Assembly (NCBI RefSeq): GCF_900107975.1
Contig: NZ_FNVF01000002.1
Location: forward strand, 387,178-451,177
Reading direction: 5' to 3'
Length of the DNA stretch: 64,000 nt
Source: Paenibacillus sp. UNC499MF
GTDB taxonomy: Bacteria > Bacillota > Bacilli > Paenibacillales > NBRC-103111
Part shown: positions 18,221-26,665 of the stretch, piece after piece
Position numbering within the stretch: position 1 is the first letter of the stretch
Layout of the letters: each line of letters begins with the position of its first letter
Made by a program: the position numbers and the translations under genes
The notes under the pieces: generated by a model
Seen by the model: only the letters and a program-made list of their open reading frames with translations
Database searches by the model: none
What the model was told of the DNA's origin: nothing

Positions 18221-18554
18221 GTTGTATTTGAAGCCTCTGCCGAAGCAGCCCGCACCTATAACGAAATCAGGTGTGTTTTTTTGCTTTAAGGGACGGAAAG
18301 CGGCAGGGCAAGGCTGTAATGGCCGGGCAGTATAAGGGGAGGGTAGACCCGTTGTATCCCGATGGATGGTCCTGTTGCGAGTATTCCAATCCATATGAAG
18401 AAGTAAATAAGAAGTAAATAAGTAATCACAACCATAAATCCGGACACCCTATAAAGATGAAGATTGTCGAATAAAGGAATCTTATGTCAGGTTCGAGAAT
18501 ATACCCTTTGTTTGGTAAAATCATTACCCAGCATTAAGAGAGGGAGCCGAGATT
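18221..18554. other. Intergenic region upstream of the chemoreceptor gene
   Basis: About 330 bases. It holds a second small hairpin with a T-run (GCACCT..AGGTGT, about 18252-18282) and a short tandem repeat of AGAAGTAAATA (18399-18420). A Spo0A-box-like TGTCGAA lies at 18465-18471. A weak flagellar sigma-D-like pair (TAAAGGAA about 18472, 12 bases, TTCGAGAA) may drive the chemoreceptor; none of these is certain. Confidence 0.3.
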
Positions 18555-20300
18555 ATGGGGGAAGAAAAGAAAAAAACCGCTTTAACCTTTTTTTTGAAAA
18601 ATTTGATATTTTCTATTTCGGGAATAGTGATAGCGTGTATGATCATGTCGGTGATTAGTTACGTTATTATGAGCCGTGCGCTTACTAGCAGTTTGGAGGA
18701 GCAGGCAAAAGGAGTCGCAACATTATGGAAGAACAGATTTGAAGTAGAAGACTTGAAAACAGGGAAGACAAGTCCTGCTTTAGATTCAGCCATTCAGAAA
18801 AAGCTTGTGTCCTTACTGGATGAATTGTCAGCTGGAAATGCTAATGTAGCGCAAGGGTTTATATTCGAGCCGGATATCGTGGAGGGTGCAAAAACGAGGG
18901 TCATTTCTAACCCTACTCACTTATTGGAAGCGGGGCTTAAACCCGGAGTATTATTTGATCAGCCGCCCGAGATGGTGAAGGCATTCCAAACCGTGAAGCA
19001 AACGAAATCACCGGTCATTCCGCCTATTTACAAGGATGATATCGGATCATGGCTTACTGTATTAGTTCCGGTCCTCGATGAACAGCAGCAGCTCGTCGCC
19101 GTCTTTGGGATTGACGTGAATGCATCCGTAATTTCAGAGCAGCAATACAAATTGATTTGGTCCTTAGTTATTGCTTCATTGTTATTTTTGGCTGTTGGGA
19201 TTATCCTGCAGGTTTTCGGGCTGAAAAAGTTATTACATCCTATCAAAGAATTAATGAGCGGTGTTGAAAAGATCAGCAAAGGCGACCTTACACAGAAAGT
19301 GGTTGTCCACTCAAATGATGAGCTGGGGCAGCTATCCGAAAGTTTCAATGAGATGGCCCAATCGTTACACAGTATCTTGGAGCAGGTGCAAGTCACTGTC
19401 GAACATGTGGCCAGTTCCTCGGAACAATTATCAGTCAGCGCCGAAGAATCGACAAAATCGTCTGTGCAAACAGCCGCAGTCGTCCAAGAGCTGGCGACCG
19501 GAACGGAAATACAGGCGGGAAATATTGAACAAACGAATCGTGCTATAAATGATATATCGGCAAAAGTGGAACAAATCGAATCCAATTCCCGGGTGGTTAT
19601 GGATAAGGTGTTTATTGCGACAAACCTTGCCACGGAAGGAAATCAAGCGATTGATGTGGTGATTAAACAGATGAATTCTATCAGTTTTACCGTGAACCAA
19701 TCCGCTGAGTCCATGAAATACTTAGTAGATAATGCCCTTCACATAGGAAGAATTGTAGAAGTCATTAATACAATCGCTAATCAAACGAATATGCTCGCCT
19801 TAAATGCTTCCATAGAAGCAGCCCGCGCCGGAGAACATGGACGCGGATTTGCCGTGGTGGCAGGTGAAGTAAGAAAGTTAGCTGAACAGTCATCCAACTC
19901 GGCCCAGCAGATTACTTCCTATGTGGAGAGCATCCGGGAAGGAATTCAAAACGCTGTCCAGTCCATGGAACAGGGTACAAGAGAGGTTAATGAGGGACTC
20001 CATCTGGTGAACCAAGCGGGATCATCGTTTAATGAAATTCGCGGTGCGGTTGATGAAGTTTCGCTGAATATCCAAGTTGTTTCCGCTGCTCAAGAAGAAA
20101 TGACAGCTCGTGTTTCCGAGGTTCTGTCATCGATGAATCAGATTTTGGAAGTCACCAATGAAGTGGTCGGCGGAACGCAGAATATTGCTGCCTCAACGGA
20201 GCAGCAGTTAGCTTCCATGGAAGAGATTACATCTTCCGCAAATGTACTTTCCAGCATGGCAGAAGAGCTCCAGGAGAAAATAACGCAGTTTAAGTTGTAG
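18555..20300 (+). CDS. Methyl-accepting chemotaxis protein
   Basis: Transmembrane chemoreceptor of 581 residues. Helix 1 is at about 16-40, an extracytoplasmic ligand-binding region follows to about 197, then helix 2 (about 198-222), a HAMP linker and a methyl-accepting signalling domain. The highly conserved hairpin tip ([20 protein letters not shown], followed by [11 protein letters not shown]) that contacts CheA/CheW is present. An AGAGGGAG ribosome site precedes the ATG. The gene is clearly more AT-rich and uses more A/T-ending codons than its neighbours, which may mean recent transfer. The ligand is unknown; a single-Cache type sensor is likely. Confidence 0.92.
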   Translation: MGEEKKKTALTFFLKNLIFSISGIVIACMIMSVISYVIMSRALTSSLEEQAKGVATLWKNRFEVEDLKTGKTSPALDSAIQKKLVSLLDELSAGNANVAQGFIFEPDIVEGAKTRVISNPTHLLEAGLKPGVLFDQPPEMVKAFQTVKQTKSPVIPPIYKDDIGSWLTVLVPVLDEQQQLVAVFGIDVNASVISEQQYKLIWSLVIASLLFLAVGIILQVFGLKKLLHPIKELMSGVEKISKGDLTQKVVVHSNDELGQLSESFNEMAQSLHSILEQVQVTVEHVASSSEQLSVSAEESTKSSVQTAAVVQELATGTEIQAGNIEQTNRAINDISAKVEQIESNSRVVMDKVFIATNLATEGNQAIDVVIKQMNSISFTVNQSAESMKYLVDNALHIGRIVEVINTIANQTNMLALNASIEAARAGEHGRGFAVVAGEVRKLAEQSSNSAQQITSYVESIREGIQNAVQSMEQGTREVNEGLHLVNQAGSSFNEIRGAVDEVSLNIQVVSAAQEEMTARVSEVLSSMNQILEVTNEVVGGTQNIAASTEQQLASMEEITSSANVLSSMAEELQEKITQFKL

Positions 20301-20337
20301 CGGGATGCTTGATAAGCTTTTTGGATTGACCGGATAA

Positions 20338-20388
20338 AAGGAGGCTGTCCCGAAAGTAGATGAATCTGCTCGAAGGATGGCCTCCTTG
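20338..20388 (+). terminator. Hairpin after the chemoreceptor gene
   Basis: AAGGAGGCTGTCC and GGATGGCCTCCTT form 13-base arms with one G-U/mismatch. The following tract is only weakly T-rich, so termination is probable but not certain. Confidence 0.45.
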
Positions 20389-20533
20389 ATTAATGTCTAA
20401 CCCTGTCTACATTTCTCTTATGGGCCGGGAATCGTGATTATCCGGCGTGCAGCTCCCCGATTTATTTTTTGAAAATTTGCCCGTCAGCCGCCGCACACAC
20501 ATCGTCAGACACCGGGATGCCGTCCCGCAACCG

Positions 20534-20577
20534 CAAAAAAAGCACCTTCCGGAAACGATTCCGGAGGGTGCTTTTTG
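20534..20577 (-). terminator. Terminator of the channel-like gene
   Basis: Arms at 20541-20552 and 20560-20571 (AGCACCTTCCGG/CCGGAGGGTGCT) with T-runs on both strands; placed right after the minus-strand gene ending at 20587. Confidence 0.8.
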
Positions 20578-20586
20578 TCGTACGCC

Positions 20587-22083
20587 TTACATGGAAATGT
20601 TATCGTGGTCCTTGCTGTTCTGCTTCTTATCCCAGAAGCGCTTGACGGCCGGAATGCTGCCGATACCGACGGAGATGATAAAGGCGGCGCCGAGGGCGAC
20701 CATGACGACCATGTAACCGGACGTGATAATGACCGAGCCCAGTCCGATTTCCGTCAGACCGATCACGACGGCCAGAACGATGATTACCGGCTGGACAAAC
20801 CCTTTGAGCGGGTTGCCCGGACGAATCATGCGCTCCGCGAAGCCGGCCAGGATAATGCCGATCAGCACGATGATGACGATCAGAATAAATTTCGGCAGCA
20901 TCACCATCAGAGCGGCGAATGTGGCGGAAATAAATTCAAGATCCAGCACGTTCGTGGATTCGACGAGGAAGAAGCCGAATACGAAGACGGCGATCAGAGT
21001 CGCGATCCATTTCGTGATAGGCAGAGCGGAAACGGATGCGGCGGGATTTACGCCGCCCGGTACGCCCATTCCGGCTCCGGCATCGGAAGCCTTGCGGCGG
21101 AACATCGGCATCAGGCTGTTCAGCTTGCTGTCGATATCCATCGGCGAAAGCAGCGTAATGATGAGATTGCGGACGATTTTGGCCAGAATGTAGCCGATGT
21201 AGAGCAGGAACGCCGCAATGAGAATTTTCGGAATCCAGGCCATAACGAGATTCAGAATGCCTTGAGCCGGAACCCGGATGGATTCGATTTGCAGCAGGTT
21301 AAGCGCTTGTACCGCAATCGGGAACAGAATCAGGAAATACACGATGCTGTAAACGAATTGGGACACGTTCATGCCGGCCCCGATCCAGCGCTGCAGGTTC
21401 AGCGAGGATGTGAGGGTAGAGGCAAGCTTGGCCACGAACTTGGCCACATAATGGCCGAGTACGACAAGCAGGATCGCACCCGCGAGCAGAGGCAGATAGC
21501 CGATGACCATATTGATGACCGCGCTGATCGGCACGGAAATGGCCGGAATCTGAAGCGAGGCCAGAATGCTAGGTGCGAAGAGCAGGATCACAATGGCGTA
21601 GGCGATGTTGCCGGCCACTTCACGGTAGTGCACCAGATTCGGCATTCTGCTTTTAATCGTGTGGGAGCCGAAGAATCCGGACACGACGCTTTTCAGCATG
21701 GAACCGAGAATATGAGCGACCGCCGCAAGCAGCGCCGCAGCCAGCAGATGCGGTATGTAAGAAGTGATAATAGCGATGAAACCAACGAACGGATTCAGCA
21801 CATTCGTGAAATTAAGAAGTTCTAACACAACGAGCAGCGTGACAAGAATAATGAAATACTTGACTACCTTGGACACAATCCGGCTGACGGAGCTGTCCGG
21901 CGGGAAAAATTTTCTTCCGCGGGCATCCACGTTCGCTTTTAAAAGTCCTTTATAGACGGCTTTCGAAGCGGCGCCTGCTATCCATAAACCAATGATCAGA
22001 ACAAGAAGGGCTCCTATGAGCCTCCAAATGGAATTTCCGTTCATCATGAGGAAGTTCCACTCGCCCCAATTTCTTACGTCCAT
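20587..22083 (-). CDS. Mechanosensitive-channel-like membrane protein with repeated TM-helix motif
   Basis: A 498-residue integral membrane protein with about ten hydrophobic helices. It contains several copies of the conserved TM-helix repeat (PF05552 type) found with small-conductance mechanosensitive channels: a helix rich in Gly/Ala/Leu followed by a GxxxAxxxxxxVxxxL pattern, for example LLAGAILLVVLGHYVAKFV and ILIAAFLLYIGYILAKIV. The C-terminal MscS beta domain is not seen, so channel activity is only suggested. A hydrophilic Gly/Pro linker sits near residue 345. The gene is monocistronic. The AAAGGCGG ribosome site supports the start. Confidence 0.75.
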   Translation of the reverse strand: MDVRNWGEWNFLMMNGNSIWRLIGALLVLIIGLWIAGAASKAVYKGLLKANVDARGRKFFPPDSSVSRIVSKVVKYFIILVTLLVVLELLNFTNVLNPFVGFIAIITSYIPHLLAAALLAAVAHILGSMLKSVVSGFFGSHTIKSRMPNLVHYREVAGNIAYAIVILLFAPSILASLQIPAISVPISAVINMVIGYLPLLAGAILLVVLGHYVAKFVAKLASTLTSSLNLQRWIGAGMNVSQFVYSIVYFLILFPIAVQALNLLQIESIRVPAQGILNLVMAWIPKILIAAFLLYIGYILAKIVRNLIITLLSPMDIDSKLNSLMPMFRRKASDAGAGMGVPGGVNPAASVSALPITKWIATLIAVFVFGFFLVESTNVLDLEFISATFAALMVMLPKFILIVIIVLIGIILAGFAERMIRPGNPLKGFVQPVIIVLAVVIGLTEIGLGSVIITSGYMVVMVALGAAFIISVGIGSIPAVKRFWDKKQNSKDHDNISM

Positions 22084-22297
22084 TCGATCATCCGCCTTTC
22101 CTTGTATGTTTTTGATGAGAGTTCATATCCCACCCTATTTACCCGGCCTTCCGCAAGTTAAACACTGTAAATAACTAGGAATTAAAGTGTGCATAAAATC
22201 CGTATTCCAAGGAAAACCTTACTTTGCAAAGATTGGCGGATGTTTAAACTCTTTTAAAATTGGACAAACTCTTATAGTAGGGGGAGGTATCGAACAT

Positions 22298-22999
22298 ATG
22301 TTGCCTGATTCAAGCAATCCGACCAAATGGTTCAGTATGGTTATGATGTTGAACATCGCTCTTGTCTTGTGCGGTCAAGATCAAACAAGTCTGACAGGAT
22401 TAACAGATACAGCGGCACTCGAGAAAAAAATCGCTCCGGCGATTTCGGGATTAGTATCCCGCCAGAAACCTGAAACTTCCGAGCAGCCCGTCCAGTCACA
22501 AAACGGAACCGGCGAGGTCCAAGCCGCATCCAGCCAGTCACGCAAGATCAGCTACAAGCTGATGCCCGATTCCAGTCAAGATTTATCCCAGTACAAGGCG
22601 GTAGAAGTGGTAGCGACCGGCTATTACTCGGGAATCGAATCGACCGGCAAAAATCCGGGGCACCCGGATTACGGCATTACCAAATCCGGCATTAAGGTCA
22701 AGCGGGACGAGCATTCCCTGTCGACGATCGCGGCGGACCCGAAAGTGTTCCCGATCGGAACGGTCCTTTATATACCGGGTTACGGATACGGCATCGTAGC
22801 CGATACCGGCGGAGCCATCAAAGGCAAGAAAATTGACCTTTATTATGAAACGAAAGACCAGATCTACAAAGAATGGGGCAAGAAAACAGTTAATGTCTTT
22901 GTCGTCAAAGAAGGTACAGGCAAAGTGACCCAGATGATCTGGAACCAGCTCGTCCAGGAAATTTTTAAAAACAATCCTGTCGATACACCTGAAGCCTAA
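22298..22999 (+). CDS. Secreted 3D-domain protein (YuiC/YocH-like), probable cell-wall lytic enzyme
   Basis: A 233-residue protein with an N-terminal hydrophobic segment (about 10-24) acting as signal or anchor, a linker, and a C-terminal 3D domain. The three aspartates that name the domain are present: AADPKVFPIGT, VADTGGAIKG and KKIDLYYE. The fold is that of MltA-type lytic transglycosylases, and relatives act in peptidoglycan turnover in stationary phase or germination. The start at 22298 follows a GGGGGAGG ribosome site; the longer frame to 22187 lacks one. The gene ends at a clear terminator. Confidence 0.82.
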   Translation: MLPDSSNPTKWFSMVMMLNIALVLCGQDQTSLTGLTDTAALEKKIAPAISGLVSRQKPETSEQPVQSQNGTGEVQAASSQSRKISYKLMPDSSQDLSQYKAVEVVATGYYSGIESTGKNPGHPDYGITKSGIKVKRDEHSLSTIAADPKVFPIGTVLYIPGYGYGIVADTGGAIKGKKIDLYYETKDQIYKEWGKKTVNVFVVKEGTGKVTQMIWNQLVQEIFKNNPVDTPEA

Positions 23000-23023
23000 A
23001 CTTTTCACATATACCGCACAAGA

Positions 23024-23053
23024 AGCGTCTGCGATTTCCGCAGGCGCTTTTTC
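23024..23053 (+). terminator. Terminator of the 3D-domain gene
   Basis: AGCGTCTGCG and CGCAGGCGCT pair with one G-U, followed by five Ts. Confidence 0.8.
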
Positions 23054-23158
23054 TCGGTCTCGGGACCGAGTGAGGAATCAACCCTTTGTCTCTTTTCAGA
23101 AAAGATAGAGGGAGGTACACTTAATTCATGAAAACGAAATTCAACGGGGGAATTAGAC

Positions 23159-24199
23159 ATGAACGGTTCTATGTGGGGAAGATTGGCGGGGGGCTTTCTC
23201 CTGATTGCGCTCGGCCTGCTGTTTTTTCTGAAGCAGCTCGGCTTTATCTCCTTGAGCTTCAGGGAGCTGGTTTCCACCTTTTGGCCGCTCTTTCTGATCT
23301 ATGCGGGACTGATGAGCGTGCTTGTCAACAAGGGGAGGCAGGACGGAGCCTGGGGGCTTATCCTCATTTTGATCGGCGGTATTTTCCAGGCCCGGAATCT
23401 CGGATGGACTCCGTATTCGCTCGGGGAAATGTTTCAGTTTCTTATCCCGGTCGTCCTGATCCTTTTCGGAATCAAAATGATTTTCGGCCGGAGAAGCTCC
23501 CGCCGTCACGATTCGGAGTATGGGGGAAGCCGGGACGGTCACGGGCACGGAGCCGGGCACGGGCATTGGGGAAGCGATTGGGAACGTAAACTGGAGGACA
23601 AGTGGGAAGAAAAAGCGCGCAAATGGCAGGAGAAAATCTCCAGGCGCGAGGCAAGACGCGGCAGGAAAGCGGACTGGAAAAACGGCGGCGTTTACCCGGA
23701 AGCCGGAGAGCCCGGCGGAAGTGCAGGCTATGCACCGCCTCCTCCACCGCCTCCACCTCCACCGGGGGGAAATTCTTATGAGCGCGGGCCGGACTACCAC
23801 TATGTGAATTCCTACGCCCCGCCCCAGAACAAATCGGGTTTTATCGGCGACGTGTATATGGGGCAGGATTACTGGGAGCTGACCCCGCTTAACATCTCGC
23901 ACTTTATCGGCGATACCTCGCTCGATCTGACAAAAGCGAGCATTCCGATGGGGGAAACGCGGATCAATATCTCGGCGTTTATCGGGGATGTGAAGGTGTT
24001 CATCCCGAGCGATCTCGACGTGGAGATCAGCGTGACGACGTCTTCTTTTATCGGCGATATGAATGTATTGGAGCGGCGCGAGGACGGAATCATGCGCTCG
24101 ATGAATTACCGGACGCCTTACTATCAGGAAGGCGCCAAAAAAATCAATCTTCACGTATCGATGTTCATCGGAGATATCGTCGTGAAGAAGATGGGTTAG
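23159..24199 (+). CDS. liaF: LiaF-like membrane protein, negative modulator of LiaRS
   Basis: First gene of a liaF-liaS-liaR operon that senses cell-envelope damage. The 346-residue protein has four N-terminal helices (about 8-108). A long charged, His/Gly/Arg-rich linker with a run of ten prolines (193-202) follows, then a C-terminal beta domain with five copies of Phe-Ile-Gly-Asp (228, 249, 274, 297, 336), typical of the LiaF C-terminal domain. In Bacillus LiaF keeps LiaS inactive without stress. The linker is much longer than in Bacillus LiaF. The ATG at 23159 has a GGGGG ribosome site. liaS follows after 12 bases. Confidence 0.88.
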   Translation: MNGSMWGRLAGGFLLIALGLLFFLKQLGFISLSFRELVSTFWPLFLIYAGLMSVLVNKGRQDGAWGLILILIGGIFQARNLGWTPYSLGEMFQFLIPVVLILFGIKMIFGRRSSRRHDSEYGGSRDGHGHGAGHGHWGSDWERKLEDKWEEKARKWQEKISRREARRGRKADWKNGGVYPEAGEPGGSAGYAPPPPPPPPPPGGNSYERGPDYHYVNSYAPPQNKSGFIGDVYMGQDYWELTPLNISHFIGDTSLDLTKASIPMGETRINISAFIGDVKVFIPSDLDVEISVTTSSFIGDMNVLERREDGIMRSMNYRTPYYQEGAKKINLHVSMFIGDIVVKKMG

Positions 24200-24211
24200 G
24201 AGGCGGGGCGC

Positions 24212-25249
24212 ATGGTAAAGCTGTGGAGCATGAAATGGCAGCTTATGCTGTACTTTCTGGCCTCCAGCCTTTTGACCCTCGGCATTCTGGGCTTTGCGCA
24301 GCTCTACATGCCCTGGGAAACGGCAGGCGGCGGGTGGAAATTCAGCCTGGCCGTTTTTGCCGTGCTGCTGGGACAGGCGGTCGGTTTCGTGGCCTCCCGC
24401 ACCTTCCAGCGCAAGGTGGATGTGCTGCATATCGCCATGCTTCAGCTGGCGAAAGGCAACTTGAAGGATCGGATCCAGATCGATCCTATCGATTCGTTCC
24501 ATCCCGTTTACAAATCGTTCAACGAGATGGCCGGGGCGCTTGAAGAGCGGACGCGGCTGCTGCAGGAAATGGGCGAAGAACGCTCCGTGATCGAGCACGG
24601 CTCCGTCGAGACGGCGGTGGTCGAGGAACGCCGGAGGCTGGCCCGGGATCTCCACGATACCGTCAGCCAGGAGCTCTTCGCCATTCACATGTCGGCTTCC
24701 TCTCTGCCCAAGGTGATCGGGCATAATCCCGACGTCGCCACCCAGCTGATGGAACAGCTGATCCAGATGTCGCATCACGCCCAGAAGCAGATGCGGGGGC
24801 TCATTTCCCAGCTGCGTCCGATCGAGCTGGACGGAAGTACGCTGGAGCAGGCGCTGGAAAAATGGTTCCCGGAATACTGCCGGGCTCATGAGCTTCAGGG
24901 CCGGCTCGATGTAGAGACCGAGCAGCCGATTTCCGAGGCGATCGAGCATCAGCTGTTCCTGATCATCCAGGAAGGGATGGCCAACGTCGTCAAGCACGCT
25001 TCCGCAACGGAAATCGAGCTGAAGCTGCACGATTCGGGGCGCCAGTATGTGCTGCAGCTTGCGGACAACGGCAAAGGCTTCGAGCGGAGCGCGATATCGT
25101 CTGCCTCCCACGGCTTGTCCACGATGCGCGAACGCGCGCAGAAGCTGGGCGGAGATGCCGAGGTCCTCAGCGGATCGGGCAGTGGAACGACAGTCCGTGT
25201 ACGGATACCTAAATTTGTGAAAGAGCCGAAAGGGGAAGCTTCGCTGTGA
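24212..25249 (+). CDS. liaS: LiaS-like sensor histidine kinase
   Basis: Sensor kinase of the NarL/DesK class, 345 residues. Two membrane helices (about 12-31 and 44-62) enclose a very short external loop of some 12 residues, the sign of an intramembrane-sensing kinase. A HAMP-like segment, a HisKA_3 domain with phospho-acceptor His148 (ERRRLARDLHDT), and an ATPase domain with DNGKGF and GLSTMRERAQKLGG follow. The stop overlaps the liaR start by four bases. Known role of the family: response to lipid-II-binding antibiotics; here inferred from gene order and architecture. Confidence 0.9.
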   Translation: MVKLWSMKWQLMLYFLASSLLTLGILGFAQLYMPWETAGGGWKFSLAVFAVLLGQAVGFVASRTFQRKVDVLHIAMLQLAKGNLKDRIQIDPIDSFHPVYKSFNEMAGALEERTRLLQEMGEERSVIEHGSVETAVVEERRRLARDLHDTVSQELFAIHMSASSLPKVIGHNPDVATQLMEQLIQMSHHAQKQMRGLISQLRPIELDGSTLEQALEKWFPEYCRAHELQGRLDVETEQPISEAIEHQLFLIIQEGMANVVKHASATEIELKLHDSGRQYVLQLADNGKGFERSAISSASHGLSTMRERAQKLGGDAEVLSGSGSGTTVRVRIPKFVKEPKGEASL

Positions 25250-25908
25250 AAGAACAAGTAAAGGTGATGATCGTGGACGACCATGATATGGTAAGGGTCG
25301 GTCTGCGCACGTATATTATGCTCGATGAGGAGCTTACCGTCGTTGAGGAAGCGGCAAACGGGGAGGAAGCCCTGCGCAAGCTCGAAGCTCTGGAAGCCGG
25401 CGATATTCCGAATGTAATGTTGATGGATCTGACCATGCCGGTTATGAACGGGATCGAAGCGACCCGGGAAATTACCCAGCGCTTTCCTTCTATTAAAATC
25501 ATCATGCTGACCAGTTTTCTGGAAGAAGACAAGGTCGTTCAGGCGGTTGAAGCGGGGGCGATTTCTTATGTGCTCAAAACGATCTCCTCGGAGCAGCTGG
25601 CCCAGGCGATCAAGGGGGCGGCGACAGGCATGCCGGTCTTAAACCCCGAAGTCTCGCTGGCGCTGACCCGCGGACTCCGTCAGCGGTCGGCGCAGACGGA
25701 AGACGAGGGGCTGACGGCGCGCGAGCGTGAAGTGCTTTCCCTCATTTCAGACGGCAAATCGAACAAGGAAATCGCCGAAGCGCTGCACATCAGCATCAAG
25801 ACGGTGAAGACGCACGTGAGCAATCTGCTCATGAAGTGCGAGCTGGACGACCGCACGCAGCTGGCTATTTACGCGCACCGCAAGGGCTGGGCCGGCACCG
25901 GGGCATAA
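25246..25908 (+). CDS. liaR: LiaR-like NarL-family response regulator
   Basis: Partner of LiaS, 220 residues, starting with GTG inside the liaS stop (GTGA). Receiver domain with phospho-acceptor Asp61 (LMDLTMP), then a LuxR-type helix-turn-helix (LTAREREVLSLI, NKEIAEALHISIKTVKTHV). Ends the lia operon; no clear terminator is visible before the next gene. Target genes such as a liaIH operon are not in this window. Confidence 0.92.
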   Translation: MKEQVKVMIVDDHDMVRVGLRTYIMLDEELTVVEEAANGEEALRKLEALEAGDIPNVMLMDLTMPVMNGIEATREITQRFPSIKIIMLTSFLEEDKVVQAVEAGAISYVLKTISSEQLAQAIKGAATGMPVLNPEVSLALTRGLRQRSAQTEDEGLTAREREVLSLISDGKSNKEIAEALHISIKTVKTHVSNLLMKCELDDRTQLAIYAHRKGWAGTGA

Positions 25909-26026
25909 CGCCGGACTTCGTATCACCCGGCCGTCCTTTTTCCAGCGGCTCATAAAAGAAGGCGGAAATACGCAACCTATGGCTGCGCGGGTTCATTGAA
26001 CGGCGCGATGAAGAGGAGGTTGCCTT

Positions 26027-26440
26027 GTGAAAGCTTTGAATTCCTCACTCCAGGAAACGGTAGAAGCGTTCGACAATGTCCGGGATTATTTGCACACGTT
26101 CGAGTTTACATTAGGCGGGAACTGGGAATATGATCACGGGTCGTTCGACCGTTATCTGGATGAGGCCCACAAAGTGTGGCTGCGCATCCCTTTTGAAGTG
26201 ACGGAAGGGACTCTGGACGGCGATACGGACGAAACCGACGCGATGGTCAAGATCGGGACGCCTTACGTGCTCAAGCATGTATACAATGAAGGCAATGATC
26301 CCGAAGCCCATATGATGACGGTTTCCGCGCTTGTGAACCAGTTTCAGACTCCGCTAGATCCGGACGCCGAGATCGAAAGCGAGTGGATCGGCAAAGCCGA
26401 GAAACTTCTGCGGGATGTCGAACAAAAGTGGCTCCACTGA
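26027..26440 (+). CDS. YugN-like family protein
   Basis: A 137-residue soluble acidic protein of the YugN-like family, recognised by the FEFTLGGNWEYDHGSFDR, VWLRIPFEVTEG and FGTPYVLKHVYNEG-like segments. Function is unknown throughout the family. It starts with GTG behind a strong GAGGAGG ribosome site. It sits between liaR and htrA but is closed off by its own terminator, so a link to envelope stress is only possible. Confidence 0.75.
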   Translation: MKALNSSLQETVEAFDNVRDYLHTFEFTLGGNWEYDHGSFDRYLDEAHKVWLRIPFEVTEGTLDGDTDETDAMVKIGTPYVLKHVYNEGNDPEAHMMTVSALVNQFQTPLDPDAEIESEWIGKAEKLLRDVEQKWLH

Positions 26441-26487
26441 ATTTTTTGCTCCATGGTTTTAGTTAAATGGACCCAGATCGACAAGAT

Positions 26488-26511
26488 GCCGGCCGGAGAG
26501 CCGGCTTTTTT
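26488..26511 (+). terminator. Terminator of the yugN-like gene
   Basis: GCCGGC (26488-26493) pairs with GCCGGC (26500-26505), six-base loop, then six Ts. Confidence 0.85.
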
Positions 26512-26537
26512 ACCTCCATTTTATTGAATTTTAAGGT

Positions 26538-26565
26538 TTGCTTAAGGAAGGAAGTCCATTATAAA
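26538..26565 (+). promoter_or_regulatory. Candidate promoter of htrA
   Basis: TTGCTT (26538-26543), 16-base spacer, TATAAA (26560-26565), about 100 bases before the start codon. Confidence 0.4.
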
Positions 26566-26665
26566 AGTACAGAGACGGTGAACAACACGGATTACAAAAA
26601 AGCCATCATGCCAACCGTCCTTCGTTTTTTACCTTTTCCTAACTTTTATAAATGGAGGAATTGCC

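Noticed and set aside
18465-18471. TGTCGAA as a Spo0A box upstream of the chemoreceptor (and a similar one near 51130)
   Set aside because: The six-base TGNCGAA core is expected about thirty times by chance in a window of this size, and nothing else supports Spo0A control.
20575-21825. A 416-codon open frame on the plus strand
   Set aside because: It is fully antisense to the channel-like gene 20587-22083, has the Asp/His/Gln/Arg-rich composition of a shadow frame, and no ribosome site.
23153-25111. A 652-codon open frame on the minus strand
   Set aside because: It is antisense to liaF and liaS; composition is typical of GC-rich shadow frames.
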